Source of the DNA: Fulvimonas soli
Lineage (GTDB): Bacteria > Pseudomonadota > Gammaproteobacteria > Xanthomonadales > Rhodanobacteraceae
Assembly: GCF_003148905.1 (NCBI RefSeq)
Contig: NZ_QGHC01000017.1
Span: 1 to 52,307, forward strand
Length of the DNA: 52,307 nt
Direction of reading: 5' to 3'
Positions 24,785 through 35,891 of this stretch are shown one piece after another. The first letter of the stretch is position 1. Every line of letters starts with the position of its first letter. The notes beneath the pieces were generated by a model. That model searched no databases. It worked only from the letters and a program-made list of their open reading frames with translations, and was not told the DNA's origin. A program made the position numbers and the translations under genes.

Positions 24785-25728
24785 ACGTGCTGCCCACCCT
24801 CGACGACATCCGCGACGCCGCCGCGCGCATCGCGCCCCACGCCACGGTGACGCCGGTGCTGCGCAGCGCGGCGCTGGACGCGCTGGCCGGCGCGGAGCTG
24901 TTCTTCAAGTGCGAGAACCTGCAGCGCGGCGGCGCCTTCAAGTTCCGCGGCGCCTGCAACGCGGTGTGGTCGCTGGACGGAGGCCAGGCGGCGCGCGGCG
25001 TGCTCACGCACTCGTCCGGCAACCACGGCACCGCGCTGGCGCTGGCCGCCGCTACCCGCGGCATCCCCGCGCACGTGGTGGTGCCGGAGGGCGCGGTGCA
25101 GGCCAAGCTCGATGCCATCGTGCGCGCCGGCGCGATCCTGCACCGCTGCGCGCCGACCATCGCCGCGCGCGAGGCGACCGCCGCCGGGCTGGAGCGCGCG
25201 ACCGGCGCGGTGATGGTGCATCCCTACACCGACCCGCGCGTGATCGCCGGGCAGGGCACGCTGGCGCTGGAGCTGCTGGCGCAGGCCGGGCCGCTGGACG
25301 CGCTGCTGACGCCGGTGGGCGGCGGCGGGCTGATCAGCGGCGTGGCGATCGCCGCGCACGCGCTGGCGCCGGGCATCGAGATCCACGGCGCGGAGCCGGC
25401 CGGCGCCGACGAGTCGGCGCGCTCGCTGGCGCGCGGCGAGCGCGTGGTCGACTTCGTGCCGGACACGCTGTGCGACGGCCTGCGCGGCACCCTGGGCGAG
25501 CCCAACTTCGCGGCGCTGGTCGCGCACCGCGTGGCGATCACCACGGTGACCGACGCGGAGTGCGTCGCGGCGATGAAGCTGTTGTGGCGCGAGCTCAAGC
25601 TGGTGGTGGAGATCTCCAGCGCCACCGTGCTGGCGGCGGTGCTGAAGGCGCGCGGGCGCTTCGCCGGGCGGCGCGTGGGCGTGGTGCTGACCGGCGGCAA
25701 CGTGGACCTCGACGCGCTGCCCTGGTGA
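24781..25728 (+). CDS. PLP-dependent threonine/serine dehydratase or serine racemase
   Basis: A 315-residue fold-type II PLP enzyme. The cofactor lysine is Lys54 in GGAFKFRGACNA. SSGNHGTALALAAA binds the substrate carboxylate, and the glycine loop PVGGGGLISG binds the phosphate. There is no C-terminal ACT-like regulatory domain, so it is the short catabolic or racemase type rather than IlvA. It could deaminate threonine or serine to the 2-oxo acid, or racemise serine; sequence alone does not decide. Translationally coupled to the preceding GalM-like gene. Confidence 0.85.
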   Translation: MNVLPTLDDIRDAAARIAPHATVTPVLRSAALDALAGAELFFKCENLQRGGAFKFRGACNAVWSLDGGQAARGVLTHSSGNHGTALALAAATRGIPAHVVVPEGAVQAKLDAIVRAGAILHRCAPTIAAREATAAGLERATGAVMVHPYTDPRVIAGQGTLALELLAQAGPLDALLTPVGGGGLISGVAIAAHALAPGIEIHGAEPAGADESARSLARGERVVDFVPDTLCDGLRGTLGEPNFAALVAHRVAITTVTDAECVAAMKLLWRELKLVVEISSATVLAAVLKARGRFAGRRVGVVLTGGNVDLDALPW

Positions 25729-25756
25729 AGCCGCCCAGGCGCGGCGCGTCCCTTGC

Positions 25757-25964
25757 CGTCATTCCGGCACAGGCCGGAATCCAGGGGCGATCACGCCGGT
25801 TTTTCGCGGCAAGACAGCCATGCCCAAGGCACGCCGTGCCGGCGTGCCATGAGGCCATGGCGGGCGCTCCCGCGACTGGATGACTCGCTGTGCTCGCCCT
25901 TGCAGGCCGTCCGCTGCGCACGTTCTGCGCGCTTCGCGCTTGTCCGGCCTGCGCCGGCATGACG
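25757..25964. repeat. Dispersed inverted-repeat element (family 2)
   Basis: The left end CGTCATTCCGGCACAGGCCG and the right end, complementary to CGTCATGCCGGCGCAGGCCG, bound about 208 bp with no gene. Ends resemble those of 7622-7733. The 312-bp gap 25729-26040 holds only this element. Confidence 0.65.
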
Positions 25965-26040
25965 AGCGGGCGGCTCGTCGCGCCCGGTCCGGTCTTGAGA
26001 CGCCGCCGAAGTGGCGCCGCGGGATGTCGCGGACACGCCC

Positions 26041-26916
26041 TCACACCGGCCGCCGCCGCCAGTTCACTGCCACCAGCCCGAGCAGCACCAGCGCGATGCC
26101 CGCCGCCTCCGCCGGCGAGGGCCGCTCGCCGAGGATCGCCCAGGCCAGCAGCACGCTGAACACCGGCACGCCGAGGCTGGACAGGCTGGCCACGGTGGCG
26201 CTCAGGTGCCGCAGGGCGAACAGCCACAGCGCCCAGGCCGCGCTGGAGGCGACCACCACGCTGTAGGCCAGCGCGGCGAGCAGGGCCGGCGTCCACTGCA
26301 GCGGCCGCTGCGGCACGGCCAGCGCGGCCGCGCCGAGCGCGAGCGCGCCGATCAGCATCTGCCAGGCGGCGAAGTTGAGCGGCGCCACCGCATGCCGCTG
26401 GAACAGCCGCTTGCTCAGCACCGTGCCCAGCGCCCAGGCCGCGCCGCCGCCCACCGCCAGCGCGCTGCTGCGCGCGCCGCCCAGCCCGCGCCAGGGTTCG
26501 AGGATGCACGCGAGGCCCAGCGCGGCCAGCGCCACGCCCAGCCCCTGCGCGCGCGCGGGCCGCTCGCGCAGCAGCGGCCAGGCCAGCGCCACCGCCCAGA
26601 ACGGCATGGTGTAGGCGAGCAGCGCCACCCGTCCGGCGCCGCCGTCGACCAGCGCCCACTGCTCGAGCCCCTGGAACGCGGCGGTCTGCGCCAGGCCGAC
26701 CAGCGCGGTGGGCCACAGCGGCGGCGGCGCCAGCGGCTGGCGCGCCGCCAGCAGCACCGCGAACAGCGTGGCCGCGCCGAGCAGGTAGCGCAGCGCGGCG
26801 AAGTCGAACGGCCCGGCGTAGGCCAGCGCCTGCTTCATCACCACCCAGCTGTACGCCCAGATCAGCAGCGTGGCGGCGAGCGCGGCGGCGGCGCGGCGGG
26901 AGGCGGGATCGGTCAT
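26041..26916 (-). CDS. EamA/DMT family transporter
   Basis: A 291-residue membrane protein with about ten hydrophobic segments arranged as two EamA repeats. WAYSWVVMKQALAYAGPFDF is typical of the first helix pair, and the second repeat holds SSLGVPVFSVLLAWAILGERP. Members export amino acids or other metabolites or nucleotide sugars; the substrate here is unknown. I chose MTDPASRR at 26916 because the following helix then sits at the usual distance; the longer frame adds a basic leader. It is divergent from tag. Confidence 0.85.
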   Translation of the reverse strand: MTDPASRRAAAALAATLLIWAYSWVVMKQALAYAGPFDFAALRYLLGAATLFAVLLAARQPLAPPPLWPTALVGLAQTAAFQGLEQWALVDGGAGRVALLAYTMPFWAVALAWPLLRERPARAQGLGVALAALGLACILEPWRGLGGARSSALAVGGGAAWALGTVLSKRLFQRHAVAPLNFAAWQMLIGALALGAAALAVPQRPLQWTPALLAALAYSVVVASSAAWALWLFALRHLSATVASLSSLGVPVFSVLLAWAILGERPSPAEAAGIALVLLGLVAVNWRRRPV

Positions 26917-27007
26917 GCGGCGGCGGCGGGCGAAGGAGCGCGCCAGTCTAGCGGAGCGGTCCCGCGCCGATGCGCTACAGTGCCCGCCCGATGCGAGGAG
27001 GACCGTC

Positions 27008-27568
27008 ATGCGACGCTGCCACTGGGCCGAGAGCGACGACGCGCTGATGCGCGCCTACCACGACACCGAGTGGGGCGTGCCGCTGCACGACGACCGCGCG
27101 CTGTTCGAGTTCCTGTGCCTGGAAGGCGCGCAGGCGGGGCTGTCCTGGCGCACCATCCTGGCCAAGCGCGGGCGCTACCGCGAGGTGTTCCACGGCTTCG
27201 AGATCGAGCGCGTGGCGGCGATGAAGGACCGCGAGCTGGAGAGGCTGCTGCAGGACCCCGGCATCATCCGCAACCGCCTGAAGGTGGGCGCGGCGCGCGA
27301 CAACGCCGTCGCCGCGCTGAAGGTGATCGCGGAGGCCGGCAGCCTGGACGCCTACCTGTGGTCCTTCGTCGACGGCAAGCCGGTGCGCAACCGCTGGCGC
27401 GACAAGGGCGAGGTGCCCGCCACCACGCCGCTGTCCGACCGCATGAGCAGGGACCTGAGGAAGCGCGGCTTCCGCTTCGTCGGCAGCACCATCTGCTACG
27501 CCTTCATGCAGGCCACCGGGATGGTCAACGACCATCTCGTCGGGTGCTTCCGGCACCGCGAGGTGTAG
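27008..27568 (+). CDS. tag: DNA-3-methyladenine glycosylase I
   Basis: A 186-residue TagI glycosylase. The N-terminus RRCHWAESD carries Cys4, and HDTEWGVPLHDD with LEGAQAGLSWRTIL are family signatures. FVGSTICYAFMQATGMVNDH and HLVGC near the C-terminus supply the remaining zinc ligands. It removes 3-methyladenine from alkylated DNA in base-excision repair. AGGAGG stands seven bases before the ATG. Length matches the family (E. coli 187). Confidence 0.97.
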   Translation: MRRCHWAESDDALMRAYHDTEWGVPLHDDRALFEFLCLEGAQAGLSWRTILAKRGRYREVFHGFEIERVAAMKDRELERLLQDPGIIRNRLKVGAARDNAVAALKVIAEAGSLDAYLWSFVDGKPVRNRWRDKGEVPATTPLSDRMSRDLRKRGFRFVGSTICYAFMQATGMVNDHLVGCFRHREV

Positions 27569-27736
27569 CGCGGGAGCGGGCGCCACGCGGCGTCCGCCCG
27601 GATGCGGACCGCGCGTGCCGGCCGGAACGCGCGCGGCGCGAAGCGAGGCCGGGGCCTGCCCGCGATGGCGGTTCCGGCGCGTGCCGGCCCGCGCGGCGTC
27701 CCCGGCGCGGCTGGCGCCGGCGCGCCCCGCACGCCC

Positions 27737-29332
27737 TCAGCGCCGCCCCGCGCACGAGCGGTTGCCGGGATGCGCCGGGTCCTCGTGCAGCAGCCGGCGG
27801 GTGACGCCGTTGGTCCAGCCGAAGCCGTCCTGCAGCGGGTACTCGCCGCCGCCGCCACCGACGATCTCGCCGTCCTGCGGCACCAGCACGTACTTCTCCA
27901 CCAGCTTGCTCTCGCGCCGGTACAGGTTGGCCACGGTGTGCAGCCAGCGCGAGGCGATCTCGTCGGCCAGCGGGTCGCCGTAGCGGCGCAGCCCGCCGAT
28001 CGCCAGCCACTGCAGCGGCGCCCAGCCGTTGGGGCTGTCCCACTGCTCGGGCGTGACGCGCTCGGTGCAGTCCAGCCCGCCGGGGCGGAGCAGGCGCGCG
28101 CGCAGCGCCGCGCCGGTGCGCGCGGCCTGCCCGGGATCGGCCGCGCCCACGTAGAGCGGCATCGCGGCGGCGGCGGTGAGCGCCTCGCGCGGCGCGCCGC
28201 GCTCGAAGTCGTAGTCGAGGTAGGCGCCGGCGCGCGCGTTCCACAGCACGCGGTCGATCGTCTCCCGCCGCGCCTGCGCCAGCGCGCGGAAGCGCGCGGC
28301 TTGCGCCGCGTCGCCGGCGGCGGCGCTGAGCAGGGCGATCTGCGCCTCCAGCTTCCACAGCAGGGCGTTGAGGTCCACCGGCAGGATCGCGGTGGTGCGG
28401 ATGCCGGACAGCTCGTCGCCGTCGCACCAGCGCGAGCTGAAGTCCCAGCCGGAGGCCGCGCCCGCGCGCAGCTCGCGGTACACCGCGCGCGCCGGCCGCG
28501 GCGAGCGCCGCGCGGTGGTCACGTCCTCCAGGTGGGCTTCCTCGCGCGGCGCGTCGCGCGCGTCCCAGTAGCGGTTGAGCAGGCGGCCGTCCTCCAGCCG
28601 CACGCAGTGGCCGCGCGCCTCGCCGGGACGCAGCGCGCCGGCGTCGGCGGTCCAGAAGGCGTGCTCCCTGCGCAGCTGCGGCAGGTAGCGCAGCGCCTTG
28701 CAGATGCCGTGCCGCTCGAACAGCTCCACCATCAGCACGAACACCGGCGGCTGCGAGCGGCTGAGGTAGTAGCTGCGGTTGCCGTTGGGCACGTGGCCGT
28801 AGGCGTCGATCAGGTAGGCGAAGTTGTCCGCCATCGCGCGCAGCAGGTCGCCGCGGCCGCTCTCGGCCAGGCCGAGCATGGTGAAGTAGGAGTCCCAGTA
28901 GTACAGCTCGCCGAAGCGCCCGCCCGGCACCACGTAGGCGTTCGGCAGCGGCAGCAGCGAGCCGTGCGGCGGGTGCTGCGCCGGGTGGCGGGTGAGCACG
29001 TCCCACAGCCCGTCGATGTGCTCGCGCAGCGGCTGGCCCGGCGGCGAGACGTAGTGGCTGCGGTGCACCCGCGGCGGCGCGAAGTGCGCGCGCACGAAGG
29101 CGGCGAGGTCGAAGCCCGGCTGCCCGCGTTCGCGGCGGTAGGCCTGCAGGATCGCCTCCGGCGCCCGTTTCGGCGCGCAGTCGACGAAGGTCTTGCTGTC
29201 CTCGAACACGCGGCCCAGCTGCACCGCCTCGAACAGCTCGCGGTAGCGGTCGGCCGGGGTCAGCGGATCGGCGGGCGCGGCCTGCGCCGCGCGCGCGGCG
29301 GCCTCGTGCCGTTCCCGCTCCGCGCCGCTCAT
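27737..29332 (-). CDS. treF: Cytoplasmic trehalase (GH37)
   Basis: A 531-residue GH37 trehalase. Signature 1 is [15 protein letters not shown] and signature 2 is [14 protein letters not shown]. There is no signal peptide, so it should act in the cytoplasm like TreF, hydrolysing trehalose to two glucose. Its ATG overlaps the stop of the SDR gene (ATGA), making a two-gene operon. The C-terminus ends soon after the conserved GFGWTNGV segment, as in the family. Periplasmic TreA is the alternative and is less likely without a signal. Confidence 0.9.
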   Translation of the reverse strand: MSGAERERHEAAARAAQAAPADPLTPADRYRELFEAVQLGRVFEDSKTFVDCAPKRAPEAILQAYRRERGQPGFDLAAFVRAHFAPPRVHRSHYVSPPGQPLREHIDGLWDVLTRHPAQHPPHGSLLPLPNAYVVPGGRFGELYYWDSYFTMLGLAESGRGDLLRAMADNFAYLIDAYGHVPNGNRSYYLSRSQPPVFVLMVELFERHGICKALRYLPQLRREHAFWTADAGALRPGEARGHCVRLEDGRLLNRYWDARDAPREEAHLEDVTTARRSPRPARAVYRELRAGAASGWDFSSRWCDGDELSGIRTTAILPVDLNALLWKLEAQIALLSAAAGDAAQAARFRALAQARRETIDRVLWNARAGAYLDYDFERGAPREALTAAAAMPLYVGAADPGQAARTGAALRARLLRPGGLDCTERVTPEQWDSPNGWAPLQWLAIGGLRRYGDPLADEIASRWLHTVANLYRRESKLVEKYVLVPQDGEIVGGGGGEYPLQDGFGWTNGVTRRLLHEDPAHPGNRSCAGRR

Positions 29333-30096
29333 TGCTCGGCGTAGTTCCACAGCAGGCCGCCGTCCACCACCAGGCTGGCGCCGGTGACGTAGGCCGCGTC
29401 GTCGCAGGCGAGGAAGGCCACCGCGCCGGCCACGTCCTCCGGCGTGCCGAGGCGGCCGAGCGGGATGTTGGCGAGCAGTGCCCGGAGCAGCGCCGGCTGC
29501 GCCATCAGCTGGGCGTTGATCGGCGTCTTCACCGCGCCGGGCGCGACGTTGTTGACCGTGATCCCCAGCGGCGCCAGCTCGACGGCCAGGTCGCGCATCA
29601 GCGTCTTCAGCCCGCCCTTGCTGGCGCAGTAGCTGGCGAAGTGCGGGAACGGCAGCTCCTCGTGCACCGAGCCGACGTTGACGATGCGCCCGCCGCCGCC
29701 GCGCTCGCGCGCGTGGCGCGCGAAGGCCTGGGTGAGGAAGAACGGCCCCTTGAGGTTGGTGGCGAGCACGGCGTCGTAGTCGGCCTCGGTGGCGTCGAGG
29801 AAGGCCGCCCGGCGTTCGATGCCGGCATTGTTGACCAGCAGGTCGAGCCGGCCCAGCCGCGCCACCGTCTCGGCGACCAGGCGCCGGCAGTCGGCCGCCA
29901 CGCCGACGTCGCCGGCCACCGCACAGGCCGCGGCACCGTCCTGCCGCAGCAGCGCGAGCAGCTCGTCCGAGCGCGCGTCGGGCGCACGCACGCCCAGTGC
30001 GACGCGCGCGCCCTCGCGCGCCAGCCGCAGCGCGATCGCGCGGCCGATGCCCTGGCTGGCGCCGGTCACCAGCGCCGTCTTGCCCTCGAGTCGCAT
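29329..30096 (-). CDS. SDR family oxidoreductase (glucose 1-dehydrogenase-like)
   Basis: A 255-residue classical short-chain dehydrogenase. The cofactor motif [10 protein letters not shown] is near residue 12, and LLVNNAGI near 88. The catalytic Ser, Tyr-x3-Lys set sits in NVGSVHE and YCASKGG. The C-terminal VDGGLLW is typical. The best family likeness is to glucose 1-dehydrogenases. Being coupled to a trehalase that releases glucose makes oxidation of that glucose to gluconolactone plausible, but this is inferred from context. Start chosen at [12 protein letters not shown]. Confidence 0.8.
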   Translation of the reverse strand: MRLEGKTALVTGASQGIGRAIALRLAREGARVALGVRAPDARSDELLALLRQDGAAACAVAGDVGVAADCRRLVAETVARLGRLDLLVNNAGIERRAAFLDATEADYDAVLATNLKGPFFLTQAFARHARERGGGGRIVNVGSVHEELPFPHFASYCASKGGLKTLMRDLAVELAPLGITVNNVAPGAVKTPINAQLMAQPALLRALLANIPLGRLGTPEDVAGAVAFLACDDAAYVTGASLVVDGGLLWNYAEQ

Positions 30097-30319
30097 GCCC
30101 GGCTCCGTCGTTGCCGCGGGCGGCAGTCTAGGACGCCACGCCGTGAATGCTCCGCGAGCGCGTTCCGCCGGCGCTTCGCCACGGCGCGCCGGCTGGCGGC
30201 AGCCCGGCACGATCGGCGAGGCTGCTGCCGCAGGCTGTCAGCAGCGTGCGTGGCCGAGGGTGGGCTTTCGCCGTGCCGTGCAGGCATCATGGCGGTCCAT
30301 TCCCTCCCGCGGCCGCCGC

Positions 30320-31201
30320 ATGTCCCCAGGTTCCCGCTTCGCCCCCGTGCTGTTCGCCGTGGGCGCGCTGCTGATCAGCATGGTGTCCTACCAGTGCGGC
30401 GCGGCGCTGGCCAAGCAGCTGTTCCCGCTGGTCGGCGCGCAGGGCGCCACCGCCTACCGGCTGGGCCTGGGGGCGCTGGTCCTGCTGCTGCTGCGCCGGC
30501 CCTGGCGGCGGTTCCGGCGCGACGTCGACTGGCGCGCGCTGTGGGGCTACGGCCTGGCGATGGGCGCGATGAACCTGTCCTTCTACATGGCGCTGCGCAC
30601 GATCCCGCTGGGCATCGCGGTGGCGCTGGAGTTCACCGGGCCGCTGACGCTGGCGCTGGCCGGCTCGCGCCGGCTGCTCGACTTCGTGTGGATCGCGCTG
30701 GTGGTGGCCGGGCTGCTCCTGCTGCTGCCGCCGCGCGGGCAGGCGCACGGGCTCGATCCGCTCGGCGTGCTGTACGCGCTGGGCGCGGGCGTGGGCTGGG
30801 CGCTGTACATCGTGCTGGGCCAGAAGGCCGGCGCGGCGCACGGCGGCGACGCGGTGACCTGGGGCACCTCGGTGGCGGCGCTGCTGGCGCTGCCGGTGGG
30901 GCTGGCGCACGCGGGCGGCGCGCTGTTCTCGCTGCCGCTGCTGCCGGCGGCGCTGGGCGTGGCGGTGCTGAGCTCCGCGTTGCCCTATTCGCTGGAGATG
31001 GTCGCGCTGACCCGCCTGCCGGCGCGCAGCTTCAGCGTGCTGCTGAGCCTGGAGCCGGCGATCGCCGCGCTGGCCGGCGTGCTGCTGCTGAGCGAGCGGC
31101 TGAGCGCGCTGCAGTGGCTGGCGATCGCGGCGATCATCGTGGCGGCGACCGGCACCGCGCTCAGCGTGCGCCGGCCGGTGGCGGAGCCGTTGGCGAACTA
31201 G
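30320..31201 (+). CDS. RhtA-like EamA family exporter
   Basis: A 293-residue membrane protein with ten predicted helices in two EamA repeats. MALRTIPLGIAVALEFTGPL and SVLLSLEPAIAALAGVLLL closely resemble RhtA, the inner-membrane threonine/homoserine exporter. It is not adjacent to an amino-acid biosynthetic gene, so the substrate is uncertain. The start ATG at 30320 has only a weak ribosome site. A REP half-site follows the stop. Confidence 0.85.
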   Translation: MSPGSRFAPVLFAVGALLISMVSYQCGAALAKQLFPLVGAQGATAYRLGLGALVLLLLRRPWRRFRRDVDWRALWGYGLAMGAMNLSFYMALRTIPLGIAVALEFTGPLTLALAGSRRLLDFVWIALVVAGLLLLLPPRGQAHGLDPLGVLYALGAGVGWALYIVLGQKAGAAHGGDAVTWGTSVAALLALPVGLAHAGGALFSLPLLPAALGVAVLSSALPYSLEMVALTRLPARSFSVLLSLEPAIAALAGVLLLSERLSALQWLAIAAIIVAATGTALSVRRPVAEPLAN

Positions 31202-31226
31202 GGACCAAGCTCCAGGCGTGGCGGCC

Positions 31227-31250
31227 ATCGCGGCCGGAGGCCGCTCCCGC
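31227..31250. repeat. Single REP arm (family 1)
   Basis: ATCGCGGCCGGAGGCCGCTC again, without its inverted partner, between the convergent exporter gene and bioC. Confidence 0.7.
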
Positions 31251-31255
31251 CGGAA

Positions 31256-32137
31256 TCAGCGCCGCCGCGAACCGCGCAGGCTGTCCACCGAGAAGCTGGC
31301 GATCTCGCCGCCGCCCCGGCCGCGGCGCGCCTGGCCCGGCGGCGGCCCCCAGGCGTGCGCGGTCACCACTTCCCAGGTGGCGGGGATGCGGCCGTCGCTG
31401 CGGAACTCCTCGTAGGCGGCAAGCATGCGCCGGTAGTGCGCCTTGCCGGTGAGGCCGCGGCCGCGCGCCGCGTCGGCGTGGGTGGCGCCCAGGCCCTTCA
31501 GTTCCTTCAGCAGCTCCGCCGGCTCGCTGTAGGTGAGCGTGTAGCGGTCCACGTCCAGCACCGGGTCGCGCAGGCCGGCGGCGATCATCGCGTCGCCCAC
31601 GTCGTGCATGTCGAGGAAGCGGCCGACGTGCGAGCGCGCGTCGACGGCGGCCCAGGCCGCGCGCAGCTCGCGCAGGGTGTCCGGGCCGAAGGTGGAGAAG
31701 GCGAGCAGGCCGCCGGGCCGGAGCACGCGCACGCATTCGCCGAACAGCGCGGCGAGGTCGTCGATCCACTGGAAGCACAGGTTGGAGTGCAGCACGTCCA
31801 CGCTGTGGTCGGGCAGCGGCAGCGCCAGCGCGTCGGCGCACACGCGCTGGAACGGCTTCAGCCAGCCGGCGTGGCGCCTGGCCTCGCGCAGCATCGGCAG
31901 GGCGAGGTCGAGCGCGAGCACCTGCGCCTGCGGCCAGCGCTTCTTCAGCAGCGCGCTGCCGCGGCCGGTGCCGGCGCCGACGTCGAGCACCAGCCGGGGC
32001 TGTTCCAGATAGAAGTCCAGACGTCCGAGCAGGCCCTCCTGCACCGCGCGCTGCAGCGCGTCGTGGCGTTCGTAGCCGGCCGCGGCGCGGGCGAAGTGGC
32101 GGCGCACCAGGGTGCGGTCGAGGTGGAACTCGTTCAT
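31256..32137 (-). CDS. bioC: Malonyl-ACP O-methyltransferase
   Basis: A 293-residue class I SAM methyltransferase. The SAM motif I is LVLDVGAGTGRGSALL, and NLCFQWIDD and RVLRPGGLLAFSTFG are BioC signatures. It methylates malonyl-ACP so the fatty-acid machinery can build the pimeloyl chain of biotin. The ATG overlaps the bioH stop (ATGA). The C-terminus extends about 25 residues beyond the common end with a Gly/Arg-rich tail. With bioH, bioF and bioB in the next 6 kb, it forms the early biotin pathway. Confidence 0.94.
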   Translation of the reverse strand: MNEFHLDRTLVRRHFARAAAGYERHDALQRAVQEGLLGRLDFYLEQPRLVLDVGAGTGRGSALLKKRWPQAQVLALDLALPMLREARRHAGWLKPFQRVCADALALPLPDHSVDVLHSNLCFQWIDDLAALFGECVRVLRPGGLLAFSTFGPDTLRELRAAWAAVDARSHVGRFLDMHDVGDAMIAAGLRDPVLDVDRYTLTYSEPAELLKELKGLGATHADAARGRGLTGKAHYRRMLAAYEEFRSDGRIPATWEVVTAHAWGPPPGQARRGRGGGEIASFSVDSLRGSRRR

Positions 32138-32907
32138 GCGGGAACCTGCTCCAGCAGCGGCGCCAGCGCCTCGGCCAGCGCGCCGGCGTGGCCGAGGAAC
32201 GGCGCGTGACCGGCGTGGGCGATCTCGGCGAAGCGGCCGCCGCTGGCCTGCGCGGACCAGCGCATCGCGGCCGGATGCACCAGCCGGTCGCGGCGGCCGG
32301 CCAGCCAGGCGCTGGGCTGCGCTAGGCCCGCCAGCGCGGGGCGCAGGTCGGTGTCTTCGAGCAGGCGGAGGCCTTCCTGCAGCACGCGCAGCTCCGGCTC
32401 GCCGTGCGCGAACACCTCGCCGCGCAGGCGGCGCAGCTCGGCGCGCGGGTCCTGGCTGCCCATCGCCTCCAGCGCGAGGAAGCGCTCGATGGTGGCGTGG
32501 TAGTCGGTCTCCAGGTCCTGCGCGAGCCGGCGCACCAGCGCGGGATCGTTGCCGTGCGGCCAGTCCGCGTCGCGCACGAACTTCGGCGTGGCGCACAGCA
32601 TCGCCAGCGCCTGCACGCGCGCGGGCTGCTCCAGCGCGGCGGCCAGCGCGACCAGGCCGCCCAGCGACCAGCCCAGCCAGGCCGCCGGCGGCGTGGCCGC
32701 GGCGATCGCGCGCGCGCAGGCGGACGGCTCCAGCGGCAGGCCGCAGTGGCGCGAGCGGCCGTGGCCGGGCAGGTCCACCACGTACAGCGCGCAGCGCTCG
32801 GCCAGCGCCTCCACCAGCGGCGCGAACACGCCGCCGTGCATCGCCCAGCCGTGGATCAGCACCAGCGGCACGGGACCGCGGCCGGCTCGCTCGATGTAGA
32901 GACTCAT
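32134..32907 (-). CDS. bioH: Pimeloyl-[ACP] methyl ester esterase
   Basis: A 257-residue alpha/beta hydrolase. [14 protein letters not shown] holds the oxyanion region. The nucleophile is Ser81 in GWSLGGL. The acid and histidine lie in GRRDRLVHP and [10 protein letters not shown]. BioH removes the methyl group after pimeloyl-ACP is complete and so stops elongation. The start overlaps the trhO stop and the stop overlaps the bioC start, both as ATGA. Confidence 0.94.
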   Translation of the reverse strand: MSLYIERAGRGPVPLVLIHGWAMHGGVFAPLVEALAERCALYVVDLPGHGRSRHCGLPLEPSACARAIAAATPPAAWLGWSLGGLVALAAALEQPARVQALAMLCATPKFVRDADWPHGNDPALVRRLAQDLETDYHATIERFLALEAMGSQDPRAELRRLRGEVFAHGEPELRVLQEGLRLLEDTDLRPALAGLAQPSAWLAGRRDRLVHPAAMRWSAQASGGRFAEIAHAGHAPFLGHAGALAEALAPLLEQVPA

Positions 32908-33857
32908 GCGCGCGTCTCCTTGCCGGGTCGGGACGAGAGCCGGGCGGCGAGGCCGGGACTCGCGCCAAGGCTGCGGCTTACGGCCTCCTCTCCCCGCCGG
33001 GGAGAGGAGCGAGGTGAGGGGGCGGGGCTTGCGGAAGCGCCTGGCGGGATGGGTTCCGTGGCTGGCGTGTCGCCAGGCTGGCCCCTCACCCCGGCCCTCT
33101 CCCCGGAGGGGAGAGGGCGCGGACGCGGCGGTGCGGGGCGCAGGTCGGGACCCAGTGCGCCGCGCGCGTCGAACACGAAGCAGGCGCCCTGCCAGTGCGC
33201 GCCGCCGGTCTCCTCGAAGTACCCGAGGATGCCGCCCTCCAGCTGGAACACGCGCTCGATGCCGAGCTCGCGCATGTGCAGCGCGGCCTTCTCGCAGCGG
33301 ATGCCGCCGGTGCAGTAGGGCACCACGGTCTTGCCGGCGTAGCGCGCGCGGTCGGCGGCCAGCGCGTCCGGCAGCTCGGTGAAGCGGGCCAGCCGGTAGT
33401 CGACCGCCTGCGGGAACCTGCCGACGTCGGTCTCGTAGCCGTTGCGGGTGTCGAGCAGCACGAGCTCGCGGCCGTCGTCGTCGCGGCCGCGGTCCAGCCA
33501 GCGCTTCAGCGTGGCCGGGTCCACCGCCGCGGCGCGGCCCGCCTCCGGGCGGAGCGCCGGCCGGCGCAGGGTGATGATCTCCCGCTTCAGCCGCACGCGC
33601 AGGCGGCCGAACGGCACCGCGTCCGACCACGAGGCCTTCGCCTCCAGGCCGGCGAAGCGCGGGTCTTCGCGCAGCCAGTCCATGAAGGACTCGGCCGCCT
33701 CGGGCGCGCCGGCCAGGAACAGGTTGATGCCCTCCGGCGCGAGCAGCACGGTGCCCTTGAGCGCCAGCGCCTCGGCGCGTGCGCGGAGGCGTTCGCGCAG
33801 CGCGGGCAGCCCGTCCAGGCTGACGAAGCGGTAGGCGGCGAGGTTGAGGATGGGCAT
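32904..33857 (-). CDS. trhO: tRNA uridine(34) hydroxylase / rhodanese-domain protein with repeat-derived tail
   Basis: A 317-residue TrhO (YceA-type) protein. Residues 1-100 are the acylphosphatase-like domain ([16 protein letters not shown]). The rhodanese domain carries Cys182 in [12 protein letters not shown]. It forms 5-hydroxyuridine at U34 of certain tRNAs. From about residue 242 to the end the sequence is Pro/Arg/Ser-rich and is encoded by a dispersed GC-rich repeat, so the C-terminus is not ancestral. The zinc-type cysteines that some homologues have at this end are missing. The tail runs in frame to an ATGA overlap with bioH, so translation coupling was kept or created. Confidence 0.9.
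   Translation of the reverse strand: MPILNLAAYRFVSLDGLPALRERLRARAEALALKGTVLLAPEGINLFLAGAPEAAESFMDWLREDPRFAGLEAKASWSDAVPFGRLRVRLKREIITLRRPALRPEAGRAAAVDPATLKRWLDRGRDDDGRELVLLDTRNGYETDVGRFPQAVDYRLARFTELPDALAADRARYAGKTVVPYCTGGIRCEKAALHMRELGIERVFQLEGGILGYFEETGGAHWQGACFVFDARGALGPDLRPAPPRPRPLPSGERAGVRGQPGDTPATEPIPPGASASPAPSPRSSPRRGEEAVSRSLGASPGLAARLSSRPGKETRA
32984..33119. repeat. Family 3 repeat inside the trhO coding sequence
   Basis: Inverted units CTCCTCTCCCC...GGGGAGAGGAG and CCTCTCCCC...GGGGAGAGG flank about 70 bp. They match the hairpins at 12732-12830 in type. Their translation gives the [13 protein letters not shown] and [11 protein letters not shown] segments of the TrhO tail. Confidence 0.75.
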
Positions 33858-34076
33858 GGCGGGGAAACGGGCGGAACGGCGCACGATTATAGGTGGTGTG
33901 TCCGTAGGCGCCGGCGCGCGGCAGGATCGATCCGACGCATGCGGCCGGCCGGCGACGACGCGCCGCGGCTGCCTGCGCGCACGCGCCGGCGCGGCGCGCG
34001 TCGATCGACGGCGGCCGGCGCGATGGGCCACGCTGGCCACGCCCCGATCCGGGGCAGGCCATCCAGGGAGCGGAAC

Positions 34077-34560
34077 ATGAAGACAGGCATGGGCACCGCC
34101 ATTGCCGGGCTGCTGTGGCTCGCGGCGTCGGCGGCCTTCGCGCAGCCGGCCGGATCGCAGGCCCGGCCGGCCGCGCACTACACCGACCTGGCCGCCACGC
34201 TGCAGGACGACGCCGACATCGACGCCTGGTACGGCATCGCCGACGCGCTGCGGCGCGACTTCGACGCGATCTGCGGCGACACCTTCTGCGAGGGCGACTA
34301 CAGCGACATCGAGCCGCTGCGTTTCGTCTGCTCGGCGGACCCGGCGACGGGCGAGGTGGGCCAGTGCGTGTGGAGCTTCGCGGCCAGCGACGAACGGATC
34401 GATGCGCGGCGTGGCCGCATCCGCGCGGCGATCCCGGGCTGGCGCTGCGTCGGCCCGCTGGCGCCGCACACCACGGTGCGCGAGCTGCTGGCCGCGCTGG
34501 CGGTGCCGCACCCGCTGCACGCGCCGCTGCCGCGCAGCGGCGCCACGCTGTACGACGGCC

Positions 34561-34577
<17 letters not shown>
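34077..34577 (+). CDS. Periplasmic protein of unknown function
   Basis: A 166-residue protein with a signal peptide ([18 protein letters not shown], cut after AFAQ). The mature part has several cysteines in [25 protein letters not shown] and GWRCVGP, which suggests disulfides. I do not recognise the family. A ribosome site GGGAG precedes the ATG. The gene is convergent with bioF and overlaps its 3' end by 17 bp. Confidence 0.7.
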
Positions 34578-35826
<1,249 letters not shown>

Positions 35827-35891
35827 GCGAGGATCGGCCCGTGGCGCGTCGAGGGGGCGCGTCCGCCGTAGTCGCGAAAGGTGCAGGGCCT

